Source of the DNA: Salinispora vitiensis
GTDB lineage: Bacteria > Actinomycetota > Actinomycetes > Mycobacteriales > Micromonosporaceae
Direction of reading: 5' to 3'
DNA length: 64,000 nucleotides
Assembly: GCF_000378825.1 (NCBI RefSeq)
Contig: NZ_KB900388.1
Coordinates: forward strand, 3,040,777 to 3,104,776
In this document: positions 33,058 to 41,584 of the stretch, piece after piece
Numbering within the stretch: position 1 is the first letter of the stretch
Layout of the letters: every line of letters begins with the position of its first letter
Translations under genes and position numbers: made by a program
Notes under the pieces: generated by a model
Databases searched by the model: none
Seen by the model: the letters and a program-made list of their open reading frames with translations, nothing else
What the model was told of the DNA's origin: nothing

Positions 33058-33666
33058 ATGACCCGCATCGCCGTCATCGTCGGCAGCACCCGCCGGCACC
33101 GCCGCGGCAAGGCTGTCGCCGACTGGACGCTGCGGACCGCACGGTCCCGGGGCCCGGCGGACACGGTGTTCGAGCTGGTCGACCTGGCCGAGTTCCACCT
33201 TCCCGTGCTCGACGAGTCGGCCCCGGCGCTTTACCACACCTACGAACACGAGCACACCAAGCGCTGGGCCGCTGCCATCGAAGCCTTCGACGGCTACGTC
33301 TTCGTCACCCCCGAGTACAACCACGGCGTCCCCGGCGGTTTGAAGAACGCGATCGACTACCTGTTCTCCGAGTGGAACGACAAGGCCGCAGGCTTCGTCA
33401 GCTACGGCGTCCACGGCGGGGTGCGGGCGGTGGAGCAGCTCCGCCAGATCGCCGCCGAGCTCAAGCTCGCCGACGTGCGCACCCAGGTCACCCTCAGCAC
33501 CTTTACCGACTTCGACTACACCGGACTCGACCCGGCCGACCCCGCCACCACCGGCGTGTTCACCCCCGCCGAACGTCACGCCGACGACCTTGCCGGACTG
33601 CTCGACGAAACGGTCGCCTGGAGCCGCGCACTCGCCACACTGCGCACGGTCGCCGCGGCCAGCTGA
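33058..33666 (+). CDS. NADPH-dependent FMN reductase (quinone reductase-like)
   Basis: 202 residues in the flavodoxin-like fold. The phosphate loop GSTRRHRRGKAVADW near residues 9-23, the FMN-contact motif TPEYNHGVPGGLKNAIDYL and SYGVHGG are those of NAD(P)H:FMN oxidoreductases of the ChrR/YieF/ArsH group. They reduce quinones or metals. Strong ribosome site and the palindromic operator lie directly upstream, so it should be induced when the TetR protein releases DNA. Confidence 0.92.
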   Translation: MTRIAVIVGSTRRHRRGKAVADWTLRTARSRGPADTVFELVDLAEFHLPVLDESAPALYHTYEHEHTKRWAAAIEAFDGYVFVTPEYNHGVPGGLKNAIDYLFSEWNDKAAGFVSYGVHGGVRAVEQLRQIAAELKLADVRTQVTLSTFTDFDYTGLDPADPATTGVFTPAERHADDLAGLLDETVAWSRALATLRTVAAAS

Positions 33667-33914
33667 ACCGGCGGCCCGAGGCAGTGTCGCCACCGACCGC
33701 GCTTGCGGCGCCGTCGGTTCCCACCTCCCACGACAGCCTGCCGGTGATCCTCGCCGAGCTCCTCGCCCTGCCGATGTCCAATCCTCGGCGCCGCACCCGA
33801 CGCCGACCGGCTCGCGAGCGATAGCCGCGAACCGGCGCGCTGGTCGCCTTTGCGGAGTGTGGTCCTGGGGTAGGTTTGGTGCCTCGACGGCCGACGACGG
33901 GGAGGGTCAGCGGG

Positions 33915-34574
33915 ATGGACGCCGGTACCGAGGAATTGCGGGACGCACACGACGTGTTGTCGGAGTGGTACGCGAAAAACCTGGTCGGGCTACTGGAGAG
34001 CATGCCCATCGAGCGGGCGATGCTCGACCTGTTCGCCGAGCTGACCTTGTCCCTGGGTACGGAGGTCGCCGACGTCGGTTGCGGTACCGGACGACTCCTT
34101 CCGTACCTCGCGGGTCGCGGCCTGTCGCCGTCTGGGGTGGATCTGTCGCCGGGAATGGTGGCGGTGGCGCGGCGGGAGCATCCGGGCTTCGGGTACGAGG
34201 TCGCCGATCTGCGAGAGCTACCGTTCACCGACGCGTCGCTGGCCGGGGTGGTGTGCTGGTATTCATTGATCTTCCTGGCGCCGGGCTCCCGGGCGAAGGC
34301 ATTCGCCGAGCTCGCCCGGGTCGTACGGCCGGGCGGCTACCTGGTGGCGGCGTTCAAGTACGGCGACGGGACCGGGCATCGGAATTCCCCCGGTAGCCCC
34401 GTCGAGAGCCTCGGCGTCGACTTCGATCGGTACTGGCTCTCGGCCCGGGAAATGGAGGACCGCTTCACCACCGCCGGATTCACCCTGGTGTTCCAGGGCA
34501 GCGCCCCGCCCGAAGAGCCCGAGCCCGCATACGGGTACATGCTGGTCCGCAAGACCAGTTTCGCGAACACGTAG
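33915..34574 (+). CDS. Class I SAM-dependent methyltransferase
   Basis: 219 residues. SAM motif I VADVGCGTGRLL, motif II GVDLSPGMVAVARREHP, ADLRELPFTDASL and motif ARVVRPGGYLVAAF are those of Methyltransf_11/25 enzymes. The ATG at 33915 follows GGAGGGTCAGCGGG. It stands alone, and a strong hairpin lies 36 nt after the stop. The substrate is not apparent. Confidence 0.9.
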   Translation: MDAGTEELRDAHDVLSEWYAKNLVGLLESMPIERAMLDLFAELTLSLGTEVADVGCGTGRLLPYLAGRGLSPSGVDLSPGMVAVARREHPGFGYEVADLRELPFTDASLAGVVCWYSLIFLAPGSRAKAFAELARVVRPGGYLVAAFKYGDGTGHRNSPGSPVESLGVDFDRYWLSAREMEDRFTTAGFTLVFQGSAPPEEPEPAYGYMLVRKTSFANT

Positions 34575-34610
34575 GGCGCCGAGCACAGGCCTCCGCACAC
34601 CGCCGTCCCG

Positions 34611-34645
34611 CGAGGCCCCTCCCGGGTGGTGCGGAAGGGGCCTCG
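34611..34645 (+). terminator. Hairpin terminator after the methyltransferase gene
   Basis: CGAGGCCCCT (34611-34620) pairs perfectly with AGGGGCCTCG (34636-34645) around a 15-nt loop. An outer pair CACAGGCC (34584-34591) and GGCCTGTG (34645-34652) competes with it. Confidence 0.7.
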
Positions 34646-34715
34646 GCCTGTGAGGTCGTAGCGGTTAGCTCGTTCCGTGGGTTCGACGTGGTGGACGCGG
34701 GTTACTCGCCCGGGG

Positions 34716-35039
34716 TCAGCCGGCTCGGCGGAGACGTCCCAACATGCCATCAAGATCACGAGCGAAGATCTCGCGCCGGAAGACGTGTCCGCCCGGCTCT
34801 TCGAGTCCCTCGTGGGCAATACCGGCCTGGCTGAGAGCGGCGCGGAACTCGCGTTGTCCGGCAAGCACCTGGGTCTCGTTGATGACGTCCCACCAGTCGA
34901 CCGGGTTTGGTGAGGTGCCGGCGACCAGGAAGACTCGTTTGTGGTGGTAGCTCGGAATGCGTTCCATCGGGTTGTCCGCGGTGATCCGAGCCTGGTCGAA
35001 GACCGGCGCACCGTAGATGGTGCCGCCACCCAGTTCCAC
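34716..35039 (-). pseudogene. C-terminal fragment of an esterase (remnant of a tandem copy)
   Basis: 107 codons. It has PVFDQARITADNPMERIPS, RVFLVAGTSPNPVD and, near the end, the GGHVF segment that carries the catalytic His in this alpha/beta-hydrolase group. These parallel PVFNADRIWNEVDPA, TIALYTGNQ and GGHNYGCW in the intact esterase just upstream. The serine nucleophile half is missing. The ORF opens with a GTG with no ribosome site, so I read it as the tail of a second esterase copy. Confidence 0.65.
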
Positions 35040-35057
35040 CGCCGCGGAGCTGAGCCG

Positions 35058-36134
35058 TCAGCTGGCCGAGTCGAACGACGCCTCGAGCTGCGGGAGGTAG
35101 TCGGCGATCGCCGGGGCCCAGCAGCCATAGTTGTGCCCGCCATTGCACGTGGGGGCCAAGGTGGAGCCGTCCCCGTAGTTGACGGTGTCGTGGGGGATAC
35201 CGAGGTTGTCGAGGCGGTCCTCGACAGTCGCGGTGGCGATGGCGGTGAAATAGTCGACGGCGCCCTGGTTGCCGGTGTAGAGCGCGATGGTGGTGTCAGC
35301 CAACCTGGCGAGGTTGGCCGGTGCGGCCGGGTCAACTTCGTTCCAGATCCGGTCAGCGTTGAAGACGGGATATGGAGAGCCGAAAATAGCGTCACTGTCG
35401 ACGTACGGGCCGTAGTTCGGACACGGGCCGGCCGGCACGGAGCTGCACGGCAGGCCGGGGAGGTTGAGTTCCGTGGCCAGGACGACCGCGCGGATCGCCG
35501 CCATACCGAAGTCGATCCCACCGGACAACGAGGCGACGTGACCAAACAGGTCCGGGCGGGCCTCCGCGTAGTGCAGCGATCCGAAGCCGCCCATCGACAG
35601 GCCGATGACGGCCCGATGGTTCCGGTCGGTGCGGGTACGCAGGTTGGCGTCGATGAAGGGGACGACCTGTTCGGTGTGGAAGGTCTCCCAATTGGCCGCG
35701 CCGAGGGCGGTGTCCTGCATGACCCAGTCGGCGTACCAACCCTTGAGCCCGCCGTCCGGAGCCACCGTGATCATCGAGTTTGAGCGCAGGGCCGGGACGG
35801 CCGCCACGTCGTCCGGGCCGCCGGCCCCACCGTGCAGGAAGTACGCGACCGGCCAGCGCTGGTCGGGTTCGGTGGCGTAGTCGGCGGGAAGAAACACGCG
35901 GATCTTGTGTTGGCCGGACAACTGCGCCGTGGTCACGGTGAGGGTGAGGTCGGTGCTGGAGTGGGCCTCGCTGTCAACGATGGTCAGCCCCTGGCCGTCG
36001 GTGAAGCTCGGGATCTCGACGGGTTGGGCCTGCGCCGCCGATCCGGCGACAGCGACCGTCGCTACCGCGGCCACGGTGGCGGCGGGAAGCCGCAGGAACG
36101 ACCGGGTTCGGTCGGAGAACAGCCGGGTTCTCAT
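35058..36134 (-). CDS. Secreted alpha/beta-hydrolase esterase (esterase D / antigen 85-like)
   Basis: 358 residues. An N-terminal signal peptide (RTRSFLRLPAATVAAVATVAVAG, cleavage after AQA) precedes a hydrolase core with FLHGGAGGPDD (oxyanion region), the nucleophile elbow GLSMGGFGSL, and the His in CNGGHNYGCW. This is the putative-esterase (PF00756) family, which includes antigen 85 mycolyltransferases and many esterases. Start ATG 36134 with GAGGAAGGGA upstream. Four Cys may make disulfides outside the cell. The substrate is not known. Confidence 0.87.
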   Translation of the reverse strand: MRTRLFSDRTRSFLRLPAATVAAVATVAVAGSAAQAQPVEIPSFTDGQGLTIVDSEAHSSTDLTLTVTTAQLSGQHKIRVFLPADYATEPDQRWPVAYFLHGGAGGPDDVAAVPALRSNSMITVAPDGGLKGWYADWVMQDTALGAANWETFHTEQVVPFIDANLRTRTDRNHRAVIGLSMGGFGSLHYAEARPDLFGHVASLSGGIDFGMAAIRAVVLATELNLPGLPCSSVPAGPCPNYGPYVDSDAIFGSPYPVFNADRIWNEVDPAAPANLARLADTTIALYTGNQGAVDYFTAIATATVEDRLDNLGIPHDTVNYGDGSTLAPTCNGGHNYGCWAPAIADYLPQLEASFDSAS

Positions 36135-36596
36135 TGGTTGTGTGGTCCCTTCCTCGAGACGGTCACCGGCTCGGTTGCTGGCGGCAACGCGGAGCGGTCG
36201 GTGGACGCGTCGATTCCTCGTTCGGGCACCGCTGATGGTGGTATTCGGGCAGGTACGGAGGACAGGTCACAACACCGGCCATTCGTGACCGGCCCAGCAC
36301 CGCGTCAACGCCCGCCCCGGCGACGCCGAAGCCCGTGCGGTTCAGACCGACTCGGCCACGGATGGACGTACGACGCCGTCCACGCAGGTCGACTGGGCCG
36401 TGACCGCGATCGAGGCGAAGTGCCCGCCGCCTTCAAGGCAGCTACCCAGCGGCAGCGGTCGAGGCGGCTACGACCTGCCGCTACCCGCGTTCCCGACTCG
36501 TACGCGGCGTGACTCCGTTCGCTCGCCCTACCACCGGTCGACAGCGAGCAGGCTGGATACTGCACTCTGCAGGCAGGTGTGCGGAAGGAGCTGATC
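36135..36596. other. 462-nt intergenic region
   Basis: Between divergent esterase and fructosamine-kinase-like genes. Several GC-rich ORFs on both strands run through it, none with known motifs. No gene supported; it presumably holds both promoters. Confidence 0.5.
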
Positions 36597-37481
36597 GTGA
36601 GTTCGGACAAGGTGAGCGCGGCCGAGACGCGTTCCGAAACGGTCGTGTCGATACTGGATGGTGCCACTGGCTGGGAGCCCCTCTCCGGCGGGCTCGCCCA
36701 CCACGTACGGCGAGTCCGACTCGCCGATGGCCGGCCGGCCGTGGTCAAGCAGACCCCGGCGTCCTCGCAGAACCCGCCCGGCATGTTCGCCCTGGAAGCC
36801 GCGGGGCTGCGCGCCCTCCATGAAATCGGTGGCGTTCCGACTCCCGAGGTTTACGAGGTGACAGAGCACCATCTCGTCCTCGCCGCGCTGGCTCCCCGCC
36901 CCGACACCGACCGGTACTGGGAAGAAGCCGGCCGTACGATCGCCCGCCTGCACTCCGTTACGGGCAGCACCTTTGGCTGGCCCGAGGACGGCTGGCTCGG
37001 CCTACTCCCCCAGCACAACAAGCAGACCGACGACGGCCACGAGTTCTTCGCCACCCACCGGCTACTGCGCTACGCGGCCGAGCCGAAGGTCCAACAGGTG
37101 CTGGACCCGACCGACCTGACCCGGCTGGAACGCATCTGCGAACGGCTACCCGAGCTGCTCCCATCCGCCCCCGCCGTGCTCACCCACGGCGACCTCTGGC
37201 GCAACAACCTCATCGCCACCGACCAGGGCACCCCCGTACTCATCGACCCCGCGGTGCACTGGAACTGGGCCGAAGCCGACCTCAGCATGATCTACAGCGT
37301 CGACCGCCCACCCGAGCCCTTCTTCGCCGCGTACGAGGAGGCCGCCGCTCCCCAGCCCGGCTGGCGGGACCGCATGGACCTGCTCAACCTCCGCGAACAG
37401 CTCAGCGTCCTCGCCCACTTCGGCTCCGACCTCCCGGACTGGGTCCGCGACACCAAAGCCGTGCTGCGCAAATACAGCTGA
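36597..37481 (+). CDS. Fructosamine-3-kinase-like phosphotransferase
   Basis: 294 residues. The APH-fold motifs are THGDLWRNNLIAT and IDPAVHWNWAEADLSM, the pair that marks the fructosamine/ketosamine-3-kinase family (usually IDPAVYYGHREADLAM). The family phosphorylates sugar-lysine adducts to start deglycation. The GTG at 36597 lies 6 nt after GGAAGGAG; a GTG six codons upstream has none. A terminator-like hairpin follows at 37495-37541. Confidence 0.85.
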   Translation: MSSDKVSAAETRSETVVSILDGATGWEPLSGGLAHHVRRVRLADGRPAVVKQTPASSQNPPGMFALEAAGLRALHEIGGVPTPEVYEVTEHHLVLAALAPRPDTDRYWEEAGRTIARLHSVTGSTFGWPEDGWLGLLPQHNKQTDDGHEFFATHRLLRYAAEPKVQQVLDPTDLTRLERICERLPELLPSAPAVLTHGDLWRNNLIATDQGTPVLIDPAVHWNWAEADLSMIYSVDRPPEPFFAAYEEAAAPQPGWRDRMDLLNLREQLSVLAHFGSDLPDWVRDTKAVLRKYS

Positions 37482-37494
37482 ACGGTGGGCTGCG

Positions 37495-37541
37495 GCCGGC
37501 ACCGGGCGCCGCGGCGGAAGCTAGCTGGCACCCGGTCCGGC
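37495..37541 (+). terminator. Hairpin after the fructosamine-kinase-like gene
   Basis: GCCGGCACCGGGCGCC (37495-37510) pairs with GGCACCCGGTCCGGC (37527-37541), with one bulge and one wobble, around a 16-nt loop. It lies 14 nt after the stop. Confidence 0.6.
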
Positions 37542-37602
37542 AGCGGAGGCTGGAGGAGTGCCCCGAACTGCCGTAGCTTGTCCTCATCGGGCAGGAGGCG
37601 CC

Positions 37603-38142
37603 ATGTTTGCCGAGCACATCCGGGACCCTGCAGCAACTGCCGTGATCTTCGGCTTTTTTGCTTCAAGCTGGTTCGGCTGGGCGCAGGAGGCGCCTCCGGG
37701 CAGGTGGCGCGGGCTCCTCGCCGCCGGCTCGGTGACCGGCCTCCTCACCGCGATCGCCGGTGCTCTGCTGACCTGGCGGCTCTGGCACAACGACACCGCC
37801 TTCGACGAGGCCACCAGCCGGTTGTTCGGGGTCGTGGTCGCCATCGAGTTCGGGGCCGCCGCCCTCGGGGCGGTCCTGCTGGCGCGCCGCGGCCGACGGG
37901 ACCTGATCTCGATGTGGGTCGCCTTCGTCGTCGGTGTCCACCTCTTCCCGGTGGCCACGCTGATCGGCTATCCGATGATCTACCTGGTCGCCGCTCTCAT
38001 CACGGTCGTCTCGGTCGCCGCGCTCCCCATCGCCCGGGCCCGGAAGCTGTCGGTGAGCGCAGTCGTCGGTGCGCCGACCGGGCTGGTCCTGCTTGCCGCC
38101 GCTCTCTTCTCTGTGGTCTCCGCGGCCTTCCTCGGTTCCTGA
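37603..38142 (+). CDS. Six-helix integral membrane protein of unknown function
   Basis: 179 residues from ATG 37603 (GGAGG 5 nt before). Hydrophobic segments lie near 8-24, 37-54, 67-89, 96-116, 122-138 and 155-175. No motif or family was recognised. It sits between the fructosamine-kinase-like gene and an esterase on the same strand but with its own ribosome site. Confidence 0.7.
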   Translation: MFAEHIRDPAATAVIFGFFASSWFGWAQEAPPGRWRGLLAAGSVTGLLTAIAGALLTWRLWHNDTAFDEATSRLFGVVVAIEFGAAALGAVLLARRGRRDLISMWVAFVVGVHLFPVATLIGYPMIYLVAALITVVSVAALPIARARKLSVSAVVGAPTGLVLLAAALFSVVSAAFLGS

Positions 38143-38210
38143 TCCCCGCGCCGCCGGAAGGGCCTAATCTCGCTTGCCGCGGTCGTGCGGTTGTCCGTTA
38201 CGTTGCCCAG

Positions 38211-39062
38211 GTGACTGTCGAGGTCCCCTACCGCCCGCTTCCCCTCAACCAGTCGAAGGTCCGGTACGCCCATGGCCCGGACTCGAGCGCGCAGCAGGGT
38301 GTACCCGCCGGCGAGACCATCGAGTTCGACTGGCGCGAAAGCCGCGCCTACCCCGGGACATCGCGCAGGTTCTGGGTTCACCTTCCGGCGCAGTACGACC
38401 CCACCAAGCCAGCGGCGCTGATCGTCTTTCAGGATGGAGAGCTAAACCTGGACCCGGAGGGGGAGGTCCGGGGCGGAACCGTTCTGGATAATCTCATCCA
38501 CCACGGGGAGATGCCGGTCACCATCGGCCTGTTCGTGGACCCGGGCACCTTCGAGGGGGCCGAGAGTCCGACAAACCGTAACTTCGAATACGACGCCTTC
38601 AATGACCGATACGTCAGTTTCCTCCTGGAGGAGATCATCCCCCAGGTCACCGACCGCTACTCCATCACCGAGGACCCTGAGCTGTGGGGCATCGGTGGCT
38701 GCAGCAGTGGCGGTAGCTGCGCCTTCACTGCCGCGTGGTTTCGCCCGGACAAGTTCCGACGGGTCGTCGGCTGCCTGTCCAGCTTTGCGCAGATATCCGG
38801 CGGTAATCCATACCCCGAACTGATTTCCCGCGTTCCCCGAAAGCCGCTACGCGTCTTCTTGCAGGCGGGCCATCGAGACCTGCACTGGAACGAGCCCGAG
38901 CGAAACTGGCTGGCCAACAACCTCCGGGTCGCGGCCGCGCTGGCGGAAGCCGGCTATGACTTCCGTCTTGTGCTGGGCGATGGCGGCCACAGCCCGAATC
39001 ATGGCGGCACCCTTATCCCCGACGCTCTACGGTGGCTGTGGCGACCGGCCGACAGCCATTGA
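38211..39062 (+). CDS. Cytoplasmic alpha/beta-hydrolase esterase (putative esterase family)
   Basis: 283 residues without a signal peptide. WVHLPAQYDP, IVFQDGEL, the nucleophile elbow GIGGCSSGGSCAF, and GDGGHSPNHGG (catalytic His) follow the enterochelin-esterase-like PF00756 enzymes. The GTG at 38211 lies 6 nt after TACGTT, with TTGCCG further up, so the mRNA may be leaderless; no ribosome site is seen. The longer ORF upstream overlaps the membrane protein and is rejected. Confidence 0.82.
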   Translation: MTVEVPYRPLPLNQSKVRYAHGPDSSAQQGVPAGETIEFDWRESRAYPGTSRRFWVHLPAQYDPTKPAALIVFQDGELNLDPEGEVRGGTVLDNLIHHGEMPVTIGLFVDPGTFEGAESPTNRNFEYDAFNDRYVSFLLEEIIPQVTDRYSITEDPELWGIGGCSSGGSCAFTAAWFRPDKFRRVVGCLSSFAQISGGNPYPELISRVPRKPLRVFLQAGHRDLHWNEPERNWLANNLRVAAALAEAGYDFRLVLGDGGHSPNHGGTLIPDALRWLWRPADSH

Positions 39063-39196
39063 GCCAAGCTTCTCCTTTCGCCGGACAGCCACGGGGCGTC
39101 TCGCTGGCTGCACCGCGAGTGTTGCGGCTCCCCGCGCAAGCGCACTTCTCGTAGAGTCTCCGATAGGGAACCGAATCCAGAGGACGGGGATTTCCC

Positions 39197-39952
39197 ATGA
39201 GTGACGTTGACGGCGCGTACGCCTCCGGCACGCCGTGCTGGTTCGACATGACGGTGCCCAGTCGGGACACCGCAATGGACTTCTACGGACCGGTGCTGGG
39301 GTGGACCTTCAAGGGCGACTTCTACACGATGTGCGAGGTTCGCGGAAAGCCGGTGGCGGCGATCGCCGAACCGCATCCGGGCGAGCCGGCGCCCGCCCAG
39401 TCGAACTGGACGACCTACCTCGCGACGGCGGACTGCACGGCGGCGCTGCAACGGGTCACCGATGCCGGCGGCAAAGTGGTGAAGCCGCGGCAGGACGCCA
39501 TGGTCGGCTGGCTGGCAATCGCTCAGGACACCACCGGTGGCATCTTCGCCCTGTGGCAGGGCCGCGAGCTGAGCGGGTCACAAGTGGTTGACGAGGGCGG
39601 AGCGCCCTGCTGGAGCGAGGTGACCAGCGCTGACCTGCCCGCCACCGTCGAGTTCTACCGGCGGGTCTTCGGCTACGACACCGAGGCCCTCGAGGACGTG
39701 CCCTACGTGACGCTCAACTCCGGTGGTCGCCCGGTGGCGGGAGTCTTCGCCGGCGCGGAGCAGCGCCCACACGAAGGGCACGCGGCATGGCTGGCGTACT
39801 TTCAGGTCCCCGACGCGGAGAGAGCCGCGGAGCAGGCGGTGTCGCACGGTGGTCGGGTGGTGACGGCTCCGCAGGATTCGCCGTACGGCCGCAACGTCGT
39901 CCTGGCCGACCCGTTCGGTGCCACCTTCGTGGCCATCGAACGCCGCGGGTAG
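39197..39952 (+). CDS. Two-domain VOC (glyoxalase-like) protein
   Basis: 251 residues forming two VOC half-modules pairs: residues about 8-120 (PCWFDMTVPSRDTAMDFYGPVLGWTF to GGIFALWQG) and about 132-250 (PCWSEVTSADLPATVEFYRRVFGY to GATFVAIERRG). The family includes glyoxalase, bleomycin-resistance proteins and hydroxylases. This type (CFP32-like, in tandem copies) is common in actinomycetes and its ligands are mostly unknown. ATG 39197. A second, single-domain VOC gene follows. Confidence 0.88.
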   Translation: MSDVDGAYASGTPCWFDMTVPSRDTAMDFYGPVLGWTFKGDFYTMCEVRGKPVAAIAEPHPGEPAPAQSNWTTYLATADCTAALQRVTDAGGKVVKPRQDAMVGWLAIAQDTTGGIFALWQGRELSGSQVVDEGGAPCWSEVTSADLPATVEFYRRVFGYDTEALEDVPYVTLNSGGRPVAGVFAGAEQRPHEGHAAWLAYFQVPDAERAAEQAVSHGGRVVTAPQDSPYGRNVVLADPFGATFVAIERRG

Positions 39953-40081
39953 CGACCGGGCCCGCAAAGAGCTGGCCCGCTCTGCCGATAGTTCCTGACG
40001 GATCCCCGACGGGATACGATTACAGACTTCGTCGCCCTTCAATCAGCATGGTAGGGACTTCAACACGAAAGGAACGGACAC

Positions 40082-40468
40082 GTGACAGGTCAAGACAAGG
40101 TAGGCACGATCGCGGGCTTCGACCTGACTGTCCAGAACGCGGACGACGTACGCGATTTCTACGCAGAAGTGGCCGGCTGGAAGCCGGAGCCGCTGAGTAT
40201 GGGCGACTACGACGACTACATGATGCTCGCCCAGGACGGTAACCCGGTCGCTGGCGTCTGCCATGCCAGGAACGGCAACGCCGACCTGCCGCCGCAGTGG
40301 ATCACCTACATCGCGGTCAGCGACCTCTCCGCGAGCCTGGCGCGGGTGGCCGAAAAGGGTGGCGAGGTGGTGCGGCAACCCAACGGCACCGGTCCGGGCG
40401 GATTCGCGCTGATCAAGGATCCCGCCGGCGCGGTCCTCGCACTGATGCAGAACCCCCACTCAAGCTGA
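40082..40468 (+). CDS. Single-domain VOC protein
   Basis: 128 residues: IAGFDLTVQNADDVRDFYAEVAGWKPE and DPAGAVLALMQN mark the start and end of a glyoxalase/bleomycin-resistance-type domain. GTG 40082 with AAAGGAA upstream. It lies 129 nt after the two-domain VOC gene, same strand, and may be in one unit with it. Confidence 0.85.
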   Translation: MTGQDKVGTIAGFDLTVQNADDVRDFYAEVAGWKPEPLSMGDYDDYMMLAQDGNPVAGVCHARNGNADLPPQWITYIAVSDLSASLARVAEKGGEVVRQPNGTGPGGFALIKDPAGAVLALMQNPHSS

Positions 40469-40595
40469 GCACCACACGGCCACAGCGGAACAACCAACAT
40501 CGACTAAATGGTCATTGACAGCTGGCACTACGCTCCGCCTAGCCCATGGTCACTGGTTCAGGGTTTCTACCGCAAGAGCCCAGAAGGAGCGATTG

Positions 40596-41420
40596 ATGCA
40601 GCGGACCGAGCTGTCCATAGCACGGACTGAGACGCGCCAGATCGAGGTGGAGCCGGGTTGGGACACCATCGGTGGGGTTCCAAACGGCGCCTACCTGATC
40701 GCCCTGGCCATGCGGGCGGCGGAAGAAAGCCTGCCCGGGTCGGTCCCGTTGACCGTCACCGGGCACTTCCTGCGTCCGGGCGGTCATGGGCCGGCAGGCG
40801 TCACCGTGGAGGTGGTCAAGCAGGGGCGGAGCACCAGCACGGCGACGGCTGTGCTGGAGCAGAAGGGCAAGGAGCGGCTCCGCCTCCTAGCCACCTTCGG
40901 CGCGCCTGAGCTGCTCGAAGGACCGACGGTCTTCGCGCCACATCCCCCCGAGATCCCCAAGCCGGAGCAGTGCATGACGCCTCCGCGGGCAGCCGCGGCC
41001 GCGCTCGGCGCCACCTTGGCCGACCGGTACGAATACCGCGTGGTCCCGCCGTCACGGTGGTTGGGAGCTCAGGCTGGCGAGCCGAATCTGGACGGCTGGA
41101 TCCGGTTTGCCGACGGCAGTGACGTGGACCTGGTGGCGCTGGTGCTGTTCGCGGACGCGTTCCCGGGGGCCGTCCTCGAAGCGGTGGACGGAATGGCGCC
41201 GACTCTGGAACTCACGGTGCACCTGCGGCACCAGCCCGCCGCCGGTTGGATTCAGGCGCGCACCAGCTGCCGCATGCTCGCCGGCGGACTGGCCGAGCAG
41301 GACGTGGAGCTGTGGGACTCCCGCGGGCAGCTGGTGGCAATGTCCCGACAGCTGATGGCCCACGTCGCCCCGGACGGGCAGTCGGGAACCGACGAGTTGG
41401 TCCGCGCCGAGCTTGGCTAA
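40596..41420 (+). CDS. TesB-like acyl-CoA thioesterase (double hotdog)
   Basis: 274 residues with two hotdog units: PGWDTIGGVPNGAYLIALAMRAA at the N-terminal helix and APTLELTVHLRHQPAAGWIQARTSCRMLAGGLAEQDVELWDSRGQLVAMSRQLM at the C-terminus, as in the 4HBT_3/TesB family. It should hydrolyse acyl-CoA in the cytoplasm. AGAAGGAGC precedes ATG 40596; the earlier in-frame start at 40515 has none. It is convergent with rsgA, with a hairpin between. Confidence 0.85.
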   Translation: MQRTELSIARTETRQIEVEPGWDTIGGVPNGAYLIALAMRAAEESLPGSVPLTVTGHFLRPGGHGPAGVTVEVVKQGRSTSTATAVLEQKGKERLRLLATFGAPELLEGPTVFAPHPPEIPKPEQCMTPPRAAAAALGATLADRYEYRVVPPSRWLGAQAGEPNLDGWIRFADGSDVDLVALVLFADAFPGAVLEAVDGMAPTLELTVHLRHQPAAGWIQARTSCRMLAGGLAEQDVELWDSRGQLVAMSRQLMAHVAPDGQSGTDELVRAELG

Positions 41421-41461
41421 CCCGCTGTTCGGCGGGCAGCGGCCGGCGGCGGAACCGGTTA

Positions 41462-41499
41462 GCTGGACGATCCACCGGCTTGCCGGCGGACCGTCCAGC
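41462..41499. terminator. Bidirectional hairpin between thioesterase and rsgA
   Basis: GCTGGACG (41462-41469) pairs with CGTCCAGC (41492-41499), with a nested CCGGC/GCCGG inside. It separates two convergent genes. Confidence 0.6.
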
Positions 41500-41584
41500 G
41501 CGACCCGGCACCTGGGCCTACAGCCTCGGTGTCACGGCGATATGGGTACCCGATCAACCTGAGGACTGCTCGGCCGAGGCGCGG

